A stretch of DNA of 13,647 bases from the NCBI GenBank assembly GCA_024275165.1, contig JAJRZQ010000005.1, forward strand, positions 1 through 13,647, in the 5' to 3' direction. Source of the DNA: a bacterium (GTDB lineage: Bacteria; SAR324; XYD2-FULL-50-16). The notes below the pieces were generated by a model. That model did no database searches, was not told where the DNA came from, and was given only the letters and a program-made list of their open reading frames with translations. The position numbers and the translations under genes are program-made. Below are positions 1 through 7,310 of this stretch, in pieces; positions within the stretch are counted from its first letter, which is position 1, and each line of letters begins with the position of its first letter.

Positions 1-639
1 CTCGGCTTCTATCGCGGGATCGCTTAGTTCCGGTTTTTCCTCAAGCTCATCAAAGGGTTCCGGTTCCTCAATTTCATCAAAGGGTTCCGGTTCCTCAATT
101 TCATCAAAGGGTTCCGGTTTTTCCTCAAGATCATCAAAGGGTTCCGGTTCTTCAAGATCCTCGAAGGCATCCTCAGCTTCTATCGCGGGATCGCTTAGTT
201 CCGGTTTTTCCTCAAGCTCATCAAAGGGTTCCGGTTCCTCAATTTCATCAAAGGGTTCCGGTTTTTCCTCAAGATCATCAAAGGGTTCCGGTTTTTCCTC
301 AAGATCATCAAAGGGTTCCACTTCCTCCAGACTTGATTCTTCCTCAAGCTCATCAAGGGATTCCGGTTCTTCAAGATCCTCGAAGGCATCCTCAGCTTCT
401 ATCGCGGGCTCGCCTAATTCCGCTTCTTCCTCCAGCTCCGGCTCTTCGAGGTCATCAAAGGGTTCCGGCTCTTCGAGAACCTCGAAGGGTTCCACTTCCT
501 CCAGACTTGATTCTTCCTCAAGATCATCAAGGGATTCCGGTTCTTCGAGGTCATCGAAGGGTTCCGGTTCTTCAAGGTCATCGAAAGGTTCCACTTCCTC
601 CAGACTTGATTCTTCCTCAAGATCATCAAAGGGTTCTGC
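1..639 (-). repeat. In-frame acidic repeat array (27/30-bp units)
   Basis: Units of 27 or 30 bp encode EEPEPFDDL-like peptides. They sit inside a larger repeat: the segment starting with CTCRGCTTCTATCGCGGG occurs at 1, 172 and 391, offsets of 171 and 219 bp, both multiples of three. Copies are close to identical at the nucleotide level, which points to recent duplication by slippage or unequal recombination. The array continues past the left edge. Confidence 0.85.
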
Positions 640-1005
640 TCCCTCACCCAACTCAGAACCGGCGAGGTCATCAAAGAATTCTTCATCACTCTGTAAAACT
701 TCTAACGAATGAGACTGAAATTCGGCTAAATCTTCTTCTTCCGGCTCTTCCAATACAACATCGTTCTGCTCAGCTTCCACTACAGCCTGCGGGAGAGTAT
801 CACGGAGACGATCCAATTGCTCTGCCTCATTGAGTTGATCGAGCCCTTGGTCTACCAATTCCGGGCCTTCTTCCAAGTGATCAAAGTCATCCTCAGCAAG
901 GTTGTCCCAGTTTTCGGTTTGACCTTCCTCCCCCCTAGCGCTAGGGCTGGGCTGAACCTCATATTTAGCTTTGACGACCTGACGCAGATTAATCAGGTGG
1001 TGCAT
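1..1005 (-). CDS. Acidic repeat protein, 3' end beyond window (partial)
   Basis: Open frame of 335 codons from an ATG at 1005 with no stop before the left edge, so the C-terminus is missing. I do not recognise a family. The first ~120 residues are non-repetitive (start MHHLINLRQVVKAKYE) and already acidic. From about residue 123 onward the protein is built from 9-10-residue units such as EEPEPFDDL and EEKPEPFDDL, broken by longer modules containing EEESSLEEVEPF and PAIEAEDAFEDL. Asp, Glu, Pro and Phe dominate; no signal peptide or membrane segment is visible. The start sits 12 nt after the stop of the upstream receiver-like gene, with a weak AAGGG about 8 nt before it, so the two genes are almost certainly co-transcribed. 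The repeat-rich part is presumably disordered and very negatively charged; a folded domain may lie beyond the window. Confidence is high that it is coding, low on role. Confidence 0.8.
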   Translation of the reverse strand, partial: MHHLINLRQVVKAKYEVQPSPSARGEEGQTENWDNLAEDDFDHLEEGPELVDQGLDQLNEAEQLDRLRDTLPQAVVEAEQNDVVLEEPEEEDLAEFQSHSLEVLQSDEEFFDDLAGSELGEGAEPFDDLEEESSLEEVEPFDDLEEPEPFDDLEEPESLDDLEEESSLEEVEPFEVLEEPEPFDDLEEPELEEEAELGEPAIEAEDAFEDLEEPESLDELEEESSLEEVEPFDDLEEKPEPFDDLEEKPEPFDEIEEPEPFDELEEKPELSDPAIEAEDAFEDLEEPEPFDDLEEKPEPFDEIEEPEPFDEIEEPEPFDELEEKPELSDPAIEAE

Positions 1006-1017
1006 ATTGTCTGCCCT

Positions 1018-2742
1018 TTAATCCTCATCCAGGGCTAGGCTTTGGAAATCAAAGGCTTCATCGGAGGCCTCCTCTTGCAGGCTTAAGGGCTCTTCGGTTT
1101 CATTTTCCTCCCCAGGCAAAACCACCGAATCCCCCTCCATAGGAATCGACAAATCAACCACCTCTTCCCGCTCTAAGGTTTCACCAGATGGAGAGGCAGA
1201 GGCCTCGGCGCGGCTGAAATGATAGCCCTCTTGATCCTTTTCAACCTCAAAGGGAATCTCATCTGAGCTGTCAAAGGGTTGCTCTCCTTGATCCTCAACC
1301 AGATCAACCTCGGCTTCTTTTAAAGGAATCGCCTTGGCTTCGCTGCTCAAAAGATCGTTGGAGTGATCCATTTCCAAGCCTTCCACTTCCACAGACTGAA
1401 AGCTTAAATCTTCCTCCTCATGGAGTTCAAGCTCATCCTCTTCAATGGCGAAGGATTCTGCGTCCGAGTCGAATTCATTAAAGTCTTCCTCCTCATGGAG
1501 TTCAAGCTCATCCTCTTCAATGGCGAAGGATTCTGCGTCCGAGTCGAATTCATTAAAGTCTTCCTCCTCATGGAGTTCAAGCCCATCCTCTTCAATCGCG
1601 GAGGGTTCAAAATCCGAGTCGAATTCATTGAGGTTTTCTTCTTCATAAGCCATATCGAGGGGTTCTTCGGTCACCTCGAGATCAAACAGGCCCTCTTCAC
1701 CCAAAGCGACTTCCAGCGGTGTAGAAGGAACTAAAGAGATCGGGGACTTCGGACTCGGCTTGGCCCCCGGTTGCAGCAATTCGATATCCATATAGGGGAT
1801 TTGCTCTGGAGACTCCGCGATATTTTGCAAGCCTGGGCTAGGTGAACCGGAAGAAAAAAGAACCTCAATCTCCTTAACGGATTTCTTCTGTGAGGAAACC
1901 GGTTTTTCTGGGGAAATATAGGAGTCAGCCTGATAATGGCCCTCCATCAGGGTCATTTCATTGTCTGTCGCTTTGTCGGGTTCTGCGTAACTCTCTTGAA
2001 AGTTCTCATCCAATGAAAGGGCCGCATCCTCAGCGAGTCCTATTGACGCATCGCTGAGTTCAACCTCTGCGAATAAATCGGGCTCTTCTGCGGAGGTTTC
2101 CTCCAAAGGGAGGTCTGAGTCGAGAGCTTCTTCTTCCACCTCCAGGGGGAGGTCTTCCTCATCCAACTCTTCGCTAAAATCAATCGGTTCAATCTCACCA
2201 AAAGAGGGAACCGTGCGAAATTTTTGACTGGGGTCTAGTTCTTCACTCACCTCCTCAAGACTGACTTCTTGAAGTTGAAGCTTCTCTGAGTGGCTGTGCA
2301 ACAGGGTTTTGACCTCAGGGTCCACCAATTCAACCGCATCGAGTTGTTCTTTAATGTGAACCTCACGACCCTGTTCCGCCATGAGTCGGTTCAAATGGTC
2401 TTCCAGCGTGCTAAATTCAAAAGGTTTGCGAATAAACCCAGCGGCACCGAGGCCTTGAAGGTATTCTTCATCCACTCGGTCACGCGCTGAAGTGAGCAGC
2501 AAAACCGAAATCGAGCTCAAAAGCGGGTCCGCTTGGAGTGCCTTTAAAATCGCGTAGTCGTTTTTCGCGTCCTGATTGCTGAGTAGGATGATGTCAGGCT
2601 CAGCTTCGGCAGCAGTGGCGAGAAATTGGGAGGGCGTCTTTTCCACTAAGACCTTCCACCCCCAATCCTCTTCAGGAAGAGCGGACTGGAATAATTCAAG
2701 AACGAGATTGCTCTCTTCCAGTACCAAAAGCTTGTTCAGCAT
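1018..2742 (-). CDS. Pseudo-receiver protein with long acidic repeat tail
   Basis: 574 residues from the ATG at 2742. Residues ~1-120 look like a CheY-type receiver: alternating hydrophobic strands, acidic EES at 9-11, TS at 84-85 and the conserved Lys in RKPF (K106). The phospho-acceptor position, in a context IILLS, is Ser55 instead of Asp, so normal phosphorylation is not expected. Residues ~130-574 are strongly acidic and low in complexity, with three 25-residue repeats at about 370-445. No DNA-binding or enzymatic output domain is seen. An in-frame ATG at 2787 was rejected: it has no Shine-Dalgarno and lies upstream of the -10 of the best promoter. The 2742 ATG has GGTAAGG just before it and begins directly at the receiver fold. 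It is the first gene of an operon with the acidic repeat gene 12 nt downstream. Possible role: a scaffold or localisation protein, as for pseudo-receivers such as FrzS; this is inference. Confidence 0.85.
   Translation of the reverse strand: MLNKLLVLEESNLVLELFQSALPEEDWGWKVLVEKTPSQFLATAAEAEPDIILLSNQDAKNDYAILKALQADPLLSSISVLLLTSARDRVDEEYLQGLGAAGFIRKPFEFSTLEDHLNRLMAEQGREVHIKEQLDAVELVDPEVKTLLHSHSEKLQLQEVSLEEVSEELDPSQKFRTVPSFGEIEPIDFSEELDEEDLPLEVEEEALDSDLPLEETSAEEPDLFAEVELSDASIGLAEDAALSLDENFQESYAEPDKATDNEMTLMEGHYQADSYISPEKPVSSQKKSVKEIEVLFSSGSPSPGLQNIAESPEQIPYMDIELLQPGAKPSPKSPISLVPSTPLEVALGEEGLFDLEVTEEPLDMAYEEENLNEFDSDFEPSAIEEDGLELHEEEDFNEFDSDAESFAIEEDELELHEEEDFNEFDSDAESFAIEEDELELHEEEDLSFQSVEVEGLEMDHSNDLLSSEAKAIPLKEAEVDLVEDQGEQPFDSSDEIPFEVEKDQEGYHFSRAEASASPSGETLEREEVVDLSIPMEGDSVVLPGEENETEEPLSLQEEASDEAFDFQSLALDED
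1409..1633 (-). repeat. Three 75-bp tandem repeats within coding sequence
   Basis: Copies at 1409-1483 and 1484-1558 are identical; the copy at 1559-1633 has diverged. Each encodes 25 residues of the type EEDFNEFDSDAESFAIEEDE. The period is a multiple of three, so copy-number change would keep the frame. Confidence 0.9.
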
Positions 2743-3325
2743 AGCCTTACCAATAAAAATTAGGCGGATAACCAGAGTATAGGGCATGGGGGGAAAAAAT
2801 CAACCAATAGGAATCAGTTTTTCGCCCAAGAAAATGCCCTTGAGGCTTTATTTCCAAGTCAGAGCCGCTAAATCAATCAACCTTGCAACTGTTGGTTTTG
2901 AGGTTGAAAAAATCATCCGCGAAGCCCGCGAAACAAGTCCGGAAGTGGAGCTTTTCAGAGGTTTCTTTATAAAATGAAATAAAATCTAAAAAAAAACTGT
3001 CATGGACTTTACTACCTTGATCCTTATGAAAACTAAATTCGGGATTTTTACCCTGCTTATTACCGAGTTCGTTTATTTTGTTTATCCCCCCGGTTTCAAG
3101 GGCTGGGGCAGCCCCTTCAGCCCAACCCCCAAAAAAGGCCGCAAAAAAACCACCTTAGACCCCCACAGGAACAAGCCCCCCTCTCCAACCTGATCCCAAG
3201 CAGATGACCGGGGTTGTACGGGCCTGGCGAAGAAGGACAATGAACCCGATTCAAGGCATAAGATATGCATTTAGATATCTATAAGGAAAGGAAATTGAAA
3301 GGAATCTCAATTTTAAGGAGGCCAA
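2743..3325. other. Gene-poor intergenic region (583 nt)
   Basis: Open frames here are short, lack convincing ribosome binding sites and have compositions unlike protein. Visible content: the minus-strand promoter near 2776-2803; an A/T-rich block around 2965-2998; a G/C hairpin at 3098-3117 (AAGGGCTG, loop GGG, CAGCCCCTT with one bulge); a C- and A-rich stretch at 3121-3180; and a 10-bp perfect palindrome TAGATATCTA at 3272-3281, about 45 nt before the small gene at 3326. I see no clear promoter for that gene. Confidence 0.6.
2776..2803 (-). promoter_or_regulatory. Predicted sigma70-type promoter of the acidic protein operon
   Basis: Reading the minus strand, TTGATT (2803-2798) is followed after 16 nt by TATACT (2781-2776). 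The expected transcript start near 2769 gives a leader of about 27 nt to the ATG at 2742. It also excludes the longer upstream start at 2787. Match by eye only. Confidence 0.55.
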
Positions 3326-3547
3326 ATGGGCAACACCGAAACCCGCAGAACCCTTCGTCAGGTCTTAAATTATTCCGCTTTGTCTAAAAAACCCCATCAC
3401 CTTACGGTATCCGGATTAGGGACCTTTCACATCAACATCGACCCCAGTTACTCTGGAGTCGATGTCATACTCGATACCCCCGAGGGGGTGCATATGAGAA
3501 TCAACTTCGACAATTTAGAGTTTCGCCTCGCCCAATTGGTTCATTAA
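3326..3547 (+). CDS. Small hypothetical protein (73 aa)
   Basis: Preceded by an excellent Shine-Dalgarno, AAGGAGG at 3315-3321, four nt from the ATG, which makes translation likely despite the short length. I do not recognise the family. The N-terminus is basic (ETRRTLRQVL), followed by a stretch alternating hydrophobic and polar residues that suggests beta strands (LTVSGLGTFHINID, VDVILDTPEGVHMRINF) and a short final helix (LEFRLAQLV). There is no signal peptide, membrane segment or cysteine. It stands alone, transcribed toward the convergent oadB gene whose stop lies 39 nt away. A palindrome about 45 nt upstream could be an operator. It looks like a compact cytoplasmic domain; the function is unknown. 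Confidence 0.75.
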   Translation: MGNTETRRTLRQVLNYSALSKKPHHLTVSGLGTFHINIDPSYSGVDVILDTPEGVHMRINFDNLEFRLAQLVH

Positions 3548-3585
3548 GCGGCTTTTCAACTCAAAACGCAAATAAAATAAAGGCT

Positions 3586-5085
3586 CTACAATAAAGCGAG
3601 CAATACCCCAGCAGCGACCGCCGAACCAATCACCCCAGAAACATTCGGCCCCATGGCGTGCATGAGCAAGTGGTTTTGGTTGTTGTAAGACAACCCTACA
3701 TTGTTCACCACCCTAGCCGCCATCGGCACGGCAGAAACCCCGGCAGCCCCGATAAGAGGATTGATGGGGGTTTTGCTGAACTTATTCATCAGCTTGGCCA
3801 TCAAGACCCCACCGGCGGTGCCGATGGAAAACGCGATCATGCCCAAGAGCAAAATACCCAAGGTTTCTAAGTTTAAAAACTTATCCGCGCTCAGCTTGCT
3901 GCCCACGGCCAAGCCTAAAAAGATAGTCACGATATTGATCAAGGAATTTTGCATGGTGTCGCTCAAGCGATCCACCACGCCTGATTCTTTAGCGAGATTG
4001 CCCAGCATGAACATCCCGATCAAAGGGGCCGCGGAAGGCAATAAAACAGCGCAGAGCAGCAACACCATCAGGGGGAGCAAAATCTTTTCCAGCTTAGAAA
4101 CATGACGCAACTGCACCATTTGGATGCGCTTTTCCGCGTCCGTGGTTAACAGCTTCATGATCGGCGGCTGAATAATGGGCACCAAGGCCATATAGGAATA
4201 AGCGGCTACCGCGATAGAGCCCAAAAGGCGCGGGCTCAGTTGACTGGAGAGAAAAATCGCCGTCGGCCCGTCAGCCCCGCCGATAATCCCAATACTCGCC
4301 GCGTCGCGCAAGGAAAAGTTAATCCCCGGCACCGCGTTGAGCGCCAAGGCCCCCAAAAGGGTGGCAAAAATACCCAATTGAGCAGAAGCCCCCAGCAAAA
4401 TGGTTTTTGGGTTGGCGATCATGGGCCCGAAATCGGTCATGGCGCCCACCCCCATAAAAATCAACAGGGGAAACACCCCGGTGAGAATCCCCACATGGTA
4501 GATATAATACAGAATTCCACCGGGTTCACTAATCCCCGCCAAGGGGATATTGGTCAAAAGCGCGCCAAAACCAATAGGAACCAGCAATAAGGGTTCAAAC
4601 CCCTTCGCAATGCCGAGATAGAGCACCAACAACCCCACCAAGGTCATGAGGACGCGGCCTAGGCCATCGGTCCAATCTTTTTTGTTATTGGCGATTAAGG
4701 TAGCAATACCGGTGGTTTGATAGAGTTCACCAACAAGATGATTGAGGTCGGGCAGGGTTTTACCCATGCCGCCGACCGTTTTTTCGGCCACCACTTTTTC
4801 AGGTAAGATAATCGCGATCACCTGCTGGGGCAAAACTTGATCATGCACCGCGATGTCCAACTCTTGAACGCGCCCAGAAACCCCCGCCTTGAGCAGAATA
4901 GTATTCCCATCCTCGGTTTTAAACTCAGCGATTTGGTCACCTGCGTAGATAATCGAACCGGTTTGCACAAAAACATATTTGGTTTTCGCTTCCACAGAGA
5001 GCGTAATGACAACCGGTTTTTCCCCGGCAAAGGCAAGGGGGCTGAACAACATCCAACCCAAACACAACAACAGAAGATGCTTCAT
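3586..5085 (-). CDS. oadB: Na+-translocating decarboxylase beta subunit with secreted lipoyl-like N-terminal domain
   Basis: 499 residues. Residues ~115-499 are the OadB/GcdB/MmdB membrane subunit, which decarboxylates carboxybiotin and couples this to Na+ export. Signatures include [41 protein letters not shown] at 269-277 (Asp272 matches the family's essential Asp) and [14 protein letters not shown] at 476-489. Many hydrophobic helices are present. The N-terminus is longer than in the usual ~380-435-residue members: residues 1-20 are a signal peptide ending AFA, and 24-95 resemble a biotinyl/lipoyl barrel ([24 protein letters not shown]) without an attachment Lys at the hairpin. Its ATG lies 3 nt after the oadA stop and has no visible Shine-Dalgarno, so translation is probably coupled. 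Family assignment is certain; the role of the extension is not. Confidence 0.95.
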   Translation of the reverse strand: MKHLLLLCLGWMLFSPLAFAGEKPVVITLSVEAKTKYVFVQTGSIIYAGDQIAEFKTEDGNTILLKAGVSGRVQELDIAVHDQVLPQQVIAIILPEKVVAEKTVGGMGKTLPDLNHLVGELYQTTGIATLIANNKKDWTDGLGRVLMTLVGLLVLYLGIAKGFEPLLLVPIGFGALLTNIPLAGISEPGGILYYIYHVGILTGVFPLLIFMGVGAMTDFGPMIANPKTILLGASAQLGIFATLLGALALNAVPGINFSLRDAASIGIIGGADGPTAIFLSSQLSPRLLGSIAVAAYSYMALVPIIQPPIMKLLTTDAEKRIQMVQLRHVSKLEKILLPLMVLLLCAVLLPSAAPLIGMFMLGNLAKESGVVDRLSDTMQNSLINIVTIFLGLAVGSKLSADKFLNLETLGILLLGMIAFSIGTAGGVLMAKLMNKFSKTPINPLIGAAGVSAVPMAARVVNNVGLSYNNQNHLLMHAMGPNVSGVIGSAVAAGVLLALL

Positions 5086-5088
5086 AGA

Positions 5089-6873
5089 TTATAATAGGGT
5101 AATCAAGGGTTCTGAGGCTTGAATGCTGTCTTTTTCCATCACATGAACAGCGACCACCGTGCCCACCTTGGGGCTTTTGATCTCGGTTTCCATTTTCATC
5201 GCTTCTAAGATCACTAAAGGTTGATCTTTTTCCACATGCTCCCCTTCGGAAACTAAGATTTTAAAAATCGTTCCCGGGGTGGGAGCCAACACCTCAAACC
5301 CATCAATATGGGTATCGCTTTGGGGTTTGTCGGCCTCCGCCTGGGTCGGTACCGCGGAAGTAACGACGCCCCCCTCGGCGACCTGCACGCTAAAGGCCTT
5401 CCCGTCTACGGTGATGGTGTAGGCACGGGGGCCGGCAGGGGCCGCTTTTTTGCCGCTTTTTACCGAGGCCGTTTCTTCCGGCGTTGTTTTGCGGATATTG
5501 ACGCTGGCCTTGCCCGTTAAGAAATCCAATCCCTTGGATTCGCAAGAGGCAATGATAAAGAGGTTCTCGTCGGTGACTTCTAAGTTGTGCTCTTTGAGGA
5601 TTTGGGTCGCTTTGGGAATCCCCGCTTCGATATTGTCCAAGGGGTTGCCCTCAAAGGGGGGCTTGCCGAGTTGCTCACTGGCCAGCTTAACGACTTCCGA
5701 ATCAGCGGGAACCGGGGTGCGACCAAAATAACCCAAGACCATATCGCCGTAATCGCGCCAGATTTTTTTCCAGCGGCCCTGGGTCACATTCATGTAGGCT
5801 TGCTGAAAATAAAATTGGCTCACCGGGGTCACGCTGGTGCCAAAACCGCCTTTTCGGACCACTTCACTCATCTCTTTGATCACATCGTTATAGAGATGTA
5901 GGGTTCCCGTGTCTCGCATCATCATGGTATTGGCCGTCAAGGCGCCACCGGGCATGGGACTTAAGGGGATGACGGGGCTGACCATTTTCGCTTCTGGGGG
6001 AATAAAGTAATCCTTCATGCAGTCTTCAAAGACTTCCGAAGCGATCAGAATTTTTTCAATATCCACATCCAAGGTGTAATCGGTCCCTTTTAAGGCGTGC
6101 CACATGGTGATGATGTCGGCCTGGGCCGTGCCGTGGCTGACCGGGGATTTGCAGAGGTCAATACCGTCGGCCCCGCCTTCAATCGCCGCTAAGTTGCAGG
6201 CAATGGCGGTGCCTGCCGTGTCGTGAGTGTGAAACCAGAGAGTGGTGTTTTCCCCTACCAATTGGCGCGCGCCCTTAAAAGTCTCATAGACCTTGTGAGG
6301 GTTCGCGGTGCCGCTGGCGTCTTTAAAACAAATGGAGTCATAAGGGAGACCCGATTTTTGAATTTGCCGCAAGCGCTCTAGGTAAAATTCGGCGCTATGG
6401 GCCCCCGCGCAGCCGGGAGGAAGATCCATAATGGAAACCACCACCTGATGATACAGCCCCTGGGCCTTGATGCGCTCGGCGGAGTATTCCAGGTTGCGGA
6501 TGTCGTTTAAGGCGTCGAAATTGCGGATGGTGGTCATGCCGTGTTGTTTAAACATCTTGGCATGGAGGTCGATGATGTCGCGGGGCTGCTGGCTTAAAGC
6601 CACTACATTGATCCCTCGCGCCAGGGTTTGCAAATTTGCCTCCGGGCCCGCTGTTTCCCTAAAGCTATCCATCATGTCAAAAGCGGATTCATTGCAATAA
6701 AAGAAAAGGCTCTGGAAACGGGCACCCCCTCCGGCCTCGAAATGGGTGATTCCCGCCTCCTTGCTTGCCTGTAAAGCAGGCAGGAAGTCCGGGGTCAAGA
6801 CCCTAGCCCCATGAACGGACTGAAACCCGTCGCGAAAGCTGGTATCCATAAATTGAATTTTTTTCTTGGCCAC
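5089..6873 (-). CDS. oadA: Biotin-dependent decarboxylase/carboxyltransferase alpha subunit (OadA/PycB-like)
   Basis: 594 residues. Residues 1-~290 form an HMGL-like TIM barrel with the metal-site pattern of the family: Asp10 (MDTSFRDG), the lysine carbamylated in relatives (K184 in CFKDASG) and His215/His217 (FHTHD). A conserved carboxyltransferase domain follows to ~465, then a linker, a short YTITVDGK barrel motif and a C-terminal biotinyl domain with EAMKMET; the biotin Lys560 is 34 residues from the end, as is standard. It transfers CO2 from a 2-oxo acid, probably oxaloacetate, to biotin for release by OadB. It departs from textbook OadA: EAGGGARFQSLFF replaces the usual WGGATFD-type motif and DGFQS replaces DAHQS. 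It recalls the 'biotin attachment protein' branch known from Campylobacterota (from memory). The start codon is GTG, supported by AAAGGAG 5 nt upstream. The gene lies between oadG (32 nt) and oadB (3 nt). No biotin carboxylase gene is present, so substrate and direction are unproven. Confidence 0.92.
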   Translation of the reverse strand: MAKKKIQFMDTSFRDGFQSVHGARVLTPDFLPALQASKEAGITHFEAGGGARFQSLFFYCNESAFDMMDSFRETAGPEANLQTLARGINVVALSQQPRDIIDLHAKMFKQHGMTTIRNFDALNDIRNLEYSAERIKAQGLYHQVVVSIMDLPPGCAGAHSAEFYLERLRQIQKSGLPYDSICFKDASGTANPHKVYETFKGARQLVGENTTLWFHTHDTAGTAIACNLAAIEGGADGIDLCKSPVSHGTAQADIITMWHALKGTDYTLDVDIEKILIASEVFEDCMKDYFIPPEAKMVSPVIPLSPMPGGALTANTMMMRDTGTLHLYNDVIKEMSEVVRKGGFGTSVTPVSQFYFQQAYMNVTQGRWKKIWRDYGDMVLGYFGRTPVPADSEVVKLASEQLGKPPFEGNPLDNIEAGIPKATQILKEHNLEVTDENLFIIASCESKGLDFLTGKASVNIRKTTPEETASVKSGKKAAPAGPRAYTITVDGKAFSVQVAEGGVVTSAVPTQAEADKPQSDTHIDGFEVLAPTPGTIFKILVSEGEHVEKDQPLVILEAMKMETEIKSPKVGTVVAVHVMEKDSIQASEPLITLL

Positions 6874-6905
6874 CTGTTCTCCTTTATATCATAAATGAGA
6901 AAGTT

Positions 6906-7154
6906 TTAATAAACTTCCTCTTCGTAGGTTTTAACCGCCGCGGCAATAATGGCTACCGGCGCCCCGGCAGCTTGTTTTGATTTCTTCGCTTTTTGCGCGC
7001 GGGCCGTTTTTTCCGCTTGAATCTGTTCCAACTCCTTTGCCGCGATGCCGCGAGTTAAACGGGCTACGAGCATCATCAAAAGGATCTGTAAAGACAGAAA
7101 AAGAAACACAATCGACATCCCGAGGATCATGAGTTTAACGCCTTCAAGTAACAT
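6906..7154 (-). CDS. oadG: Na+-translocating decarboxylase gamma subunit
   Basis: 82 residues. One N-terminal membrane helix (about 8-34, LMILGMSIVFLFLSLQILLM) is followed by a charged Lys/Ala-rich cytoplasmic segment and an acidic end (EEEVY). This is the OadG layout: an anchor that joins the alpha and beta subunits. Length and helix fit the family, and position as first gene of oadG-oadA-oadB confirms the call. Only a weak AAAG precedes the ATG. A good promoter lies about 50 nt upstream. The metal-binding or Pro-rich tail described in enterobacterial OadG is not evident here. Confidence 0.88.
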   Translation of the reverse strand: MLLEGVKLMILGMSIVFLFLSLQILLMMLVARLTRGIAAKELEQIQAEKTARAQKAKKSKQAAGAPVAIIAAAVKTYEEEVY

Positions 7155-7182
7155 TGAGTCTTTAGGGTTGGGGTTAGGGATA

Positions 7183-7198
7183 ACATTCTGTTGAATGT
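7183..7198 (-). promoter_or_regulatory. Hairpin at the 5' end of the oad leader
   Basis: ACATTC (7183-7188) and GAATGT (7193-7198) form a perfect 6-bp stem with a 4-nt loop. It begins within a few nt of the predicted transcript start, so it could be an mRNA-stabilising 5' stem or an operator dyad. Confidence 0.45.
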
Positions 7199-7207
7199 CT
7201 GTGAAAA

Positions 7208-7236
7208 TTTATAGCTAAAATTGAGGGAACTAGCAA
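7208..7236 (-). promoter_or_regulatory. Predicted sigma70-type promoter of oadGAB
   Basis: On the minus strand TTGCTA (7236-7231) is separated by 17 nt from TATAAA (7213-7208). The predicted start near 7201 leaves a leader of ~47 nt to the oadG ATG at 7154. Spacing is optimal and both boxes are close to consensus. Confidence 0.65.
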
Positions 7237-7310
7237 GCCTTATAGGTTACCGAAGAAAAGCGAAAAAGCCAACTCGACCCTGAACCTGACAAGGCGGAAG
7301 AGAGTAAAAG

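Noticed and set aside
195-833. Open frames on both strands within the repeat array, including a 166-codon plus-strand frame rich in Pro, Arg and His
   Set aside because: They are alternative readings of the short-period acidic repeats; repeat periodicity that is a multiple of three keeps all frames open.
1404-1734. Several repetitive open frames over the 75-bp repeats
   Set aside because: Shadows of the acidic coding frame; no ribosome binding sites and no sensible composition.
2743-2787. N-terminal extension of the receiver-like gene to the ATG at 2787
   Set aside because: No Shine-Dalgarno, hydrophobic residues unlike the receiver start, and the predicted -10 lies within it.
2786-3270. 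Short open frames on both strands in the spacer before the small gene
   Set aside because: No good ribosome binding sites, odd composition and no recognisable motifs.
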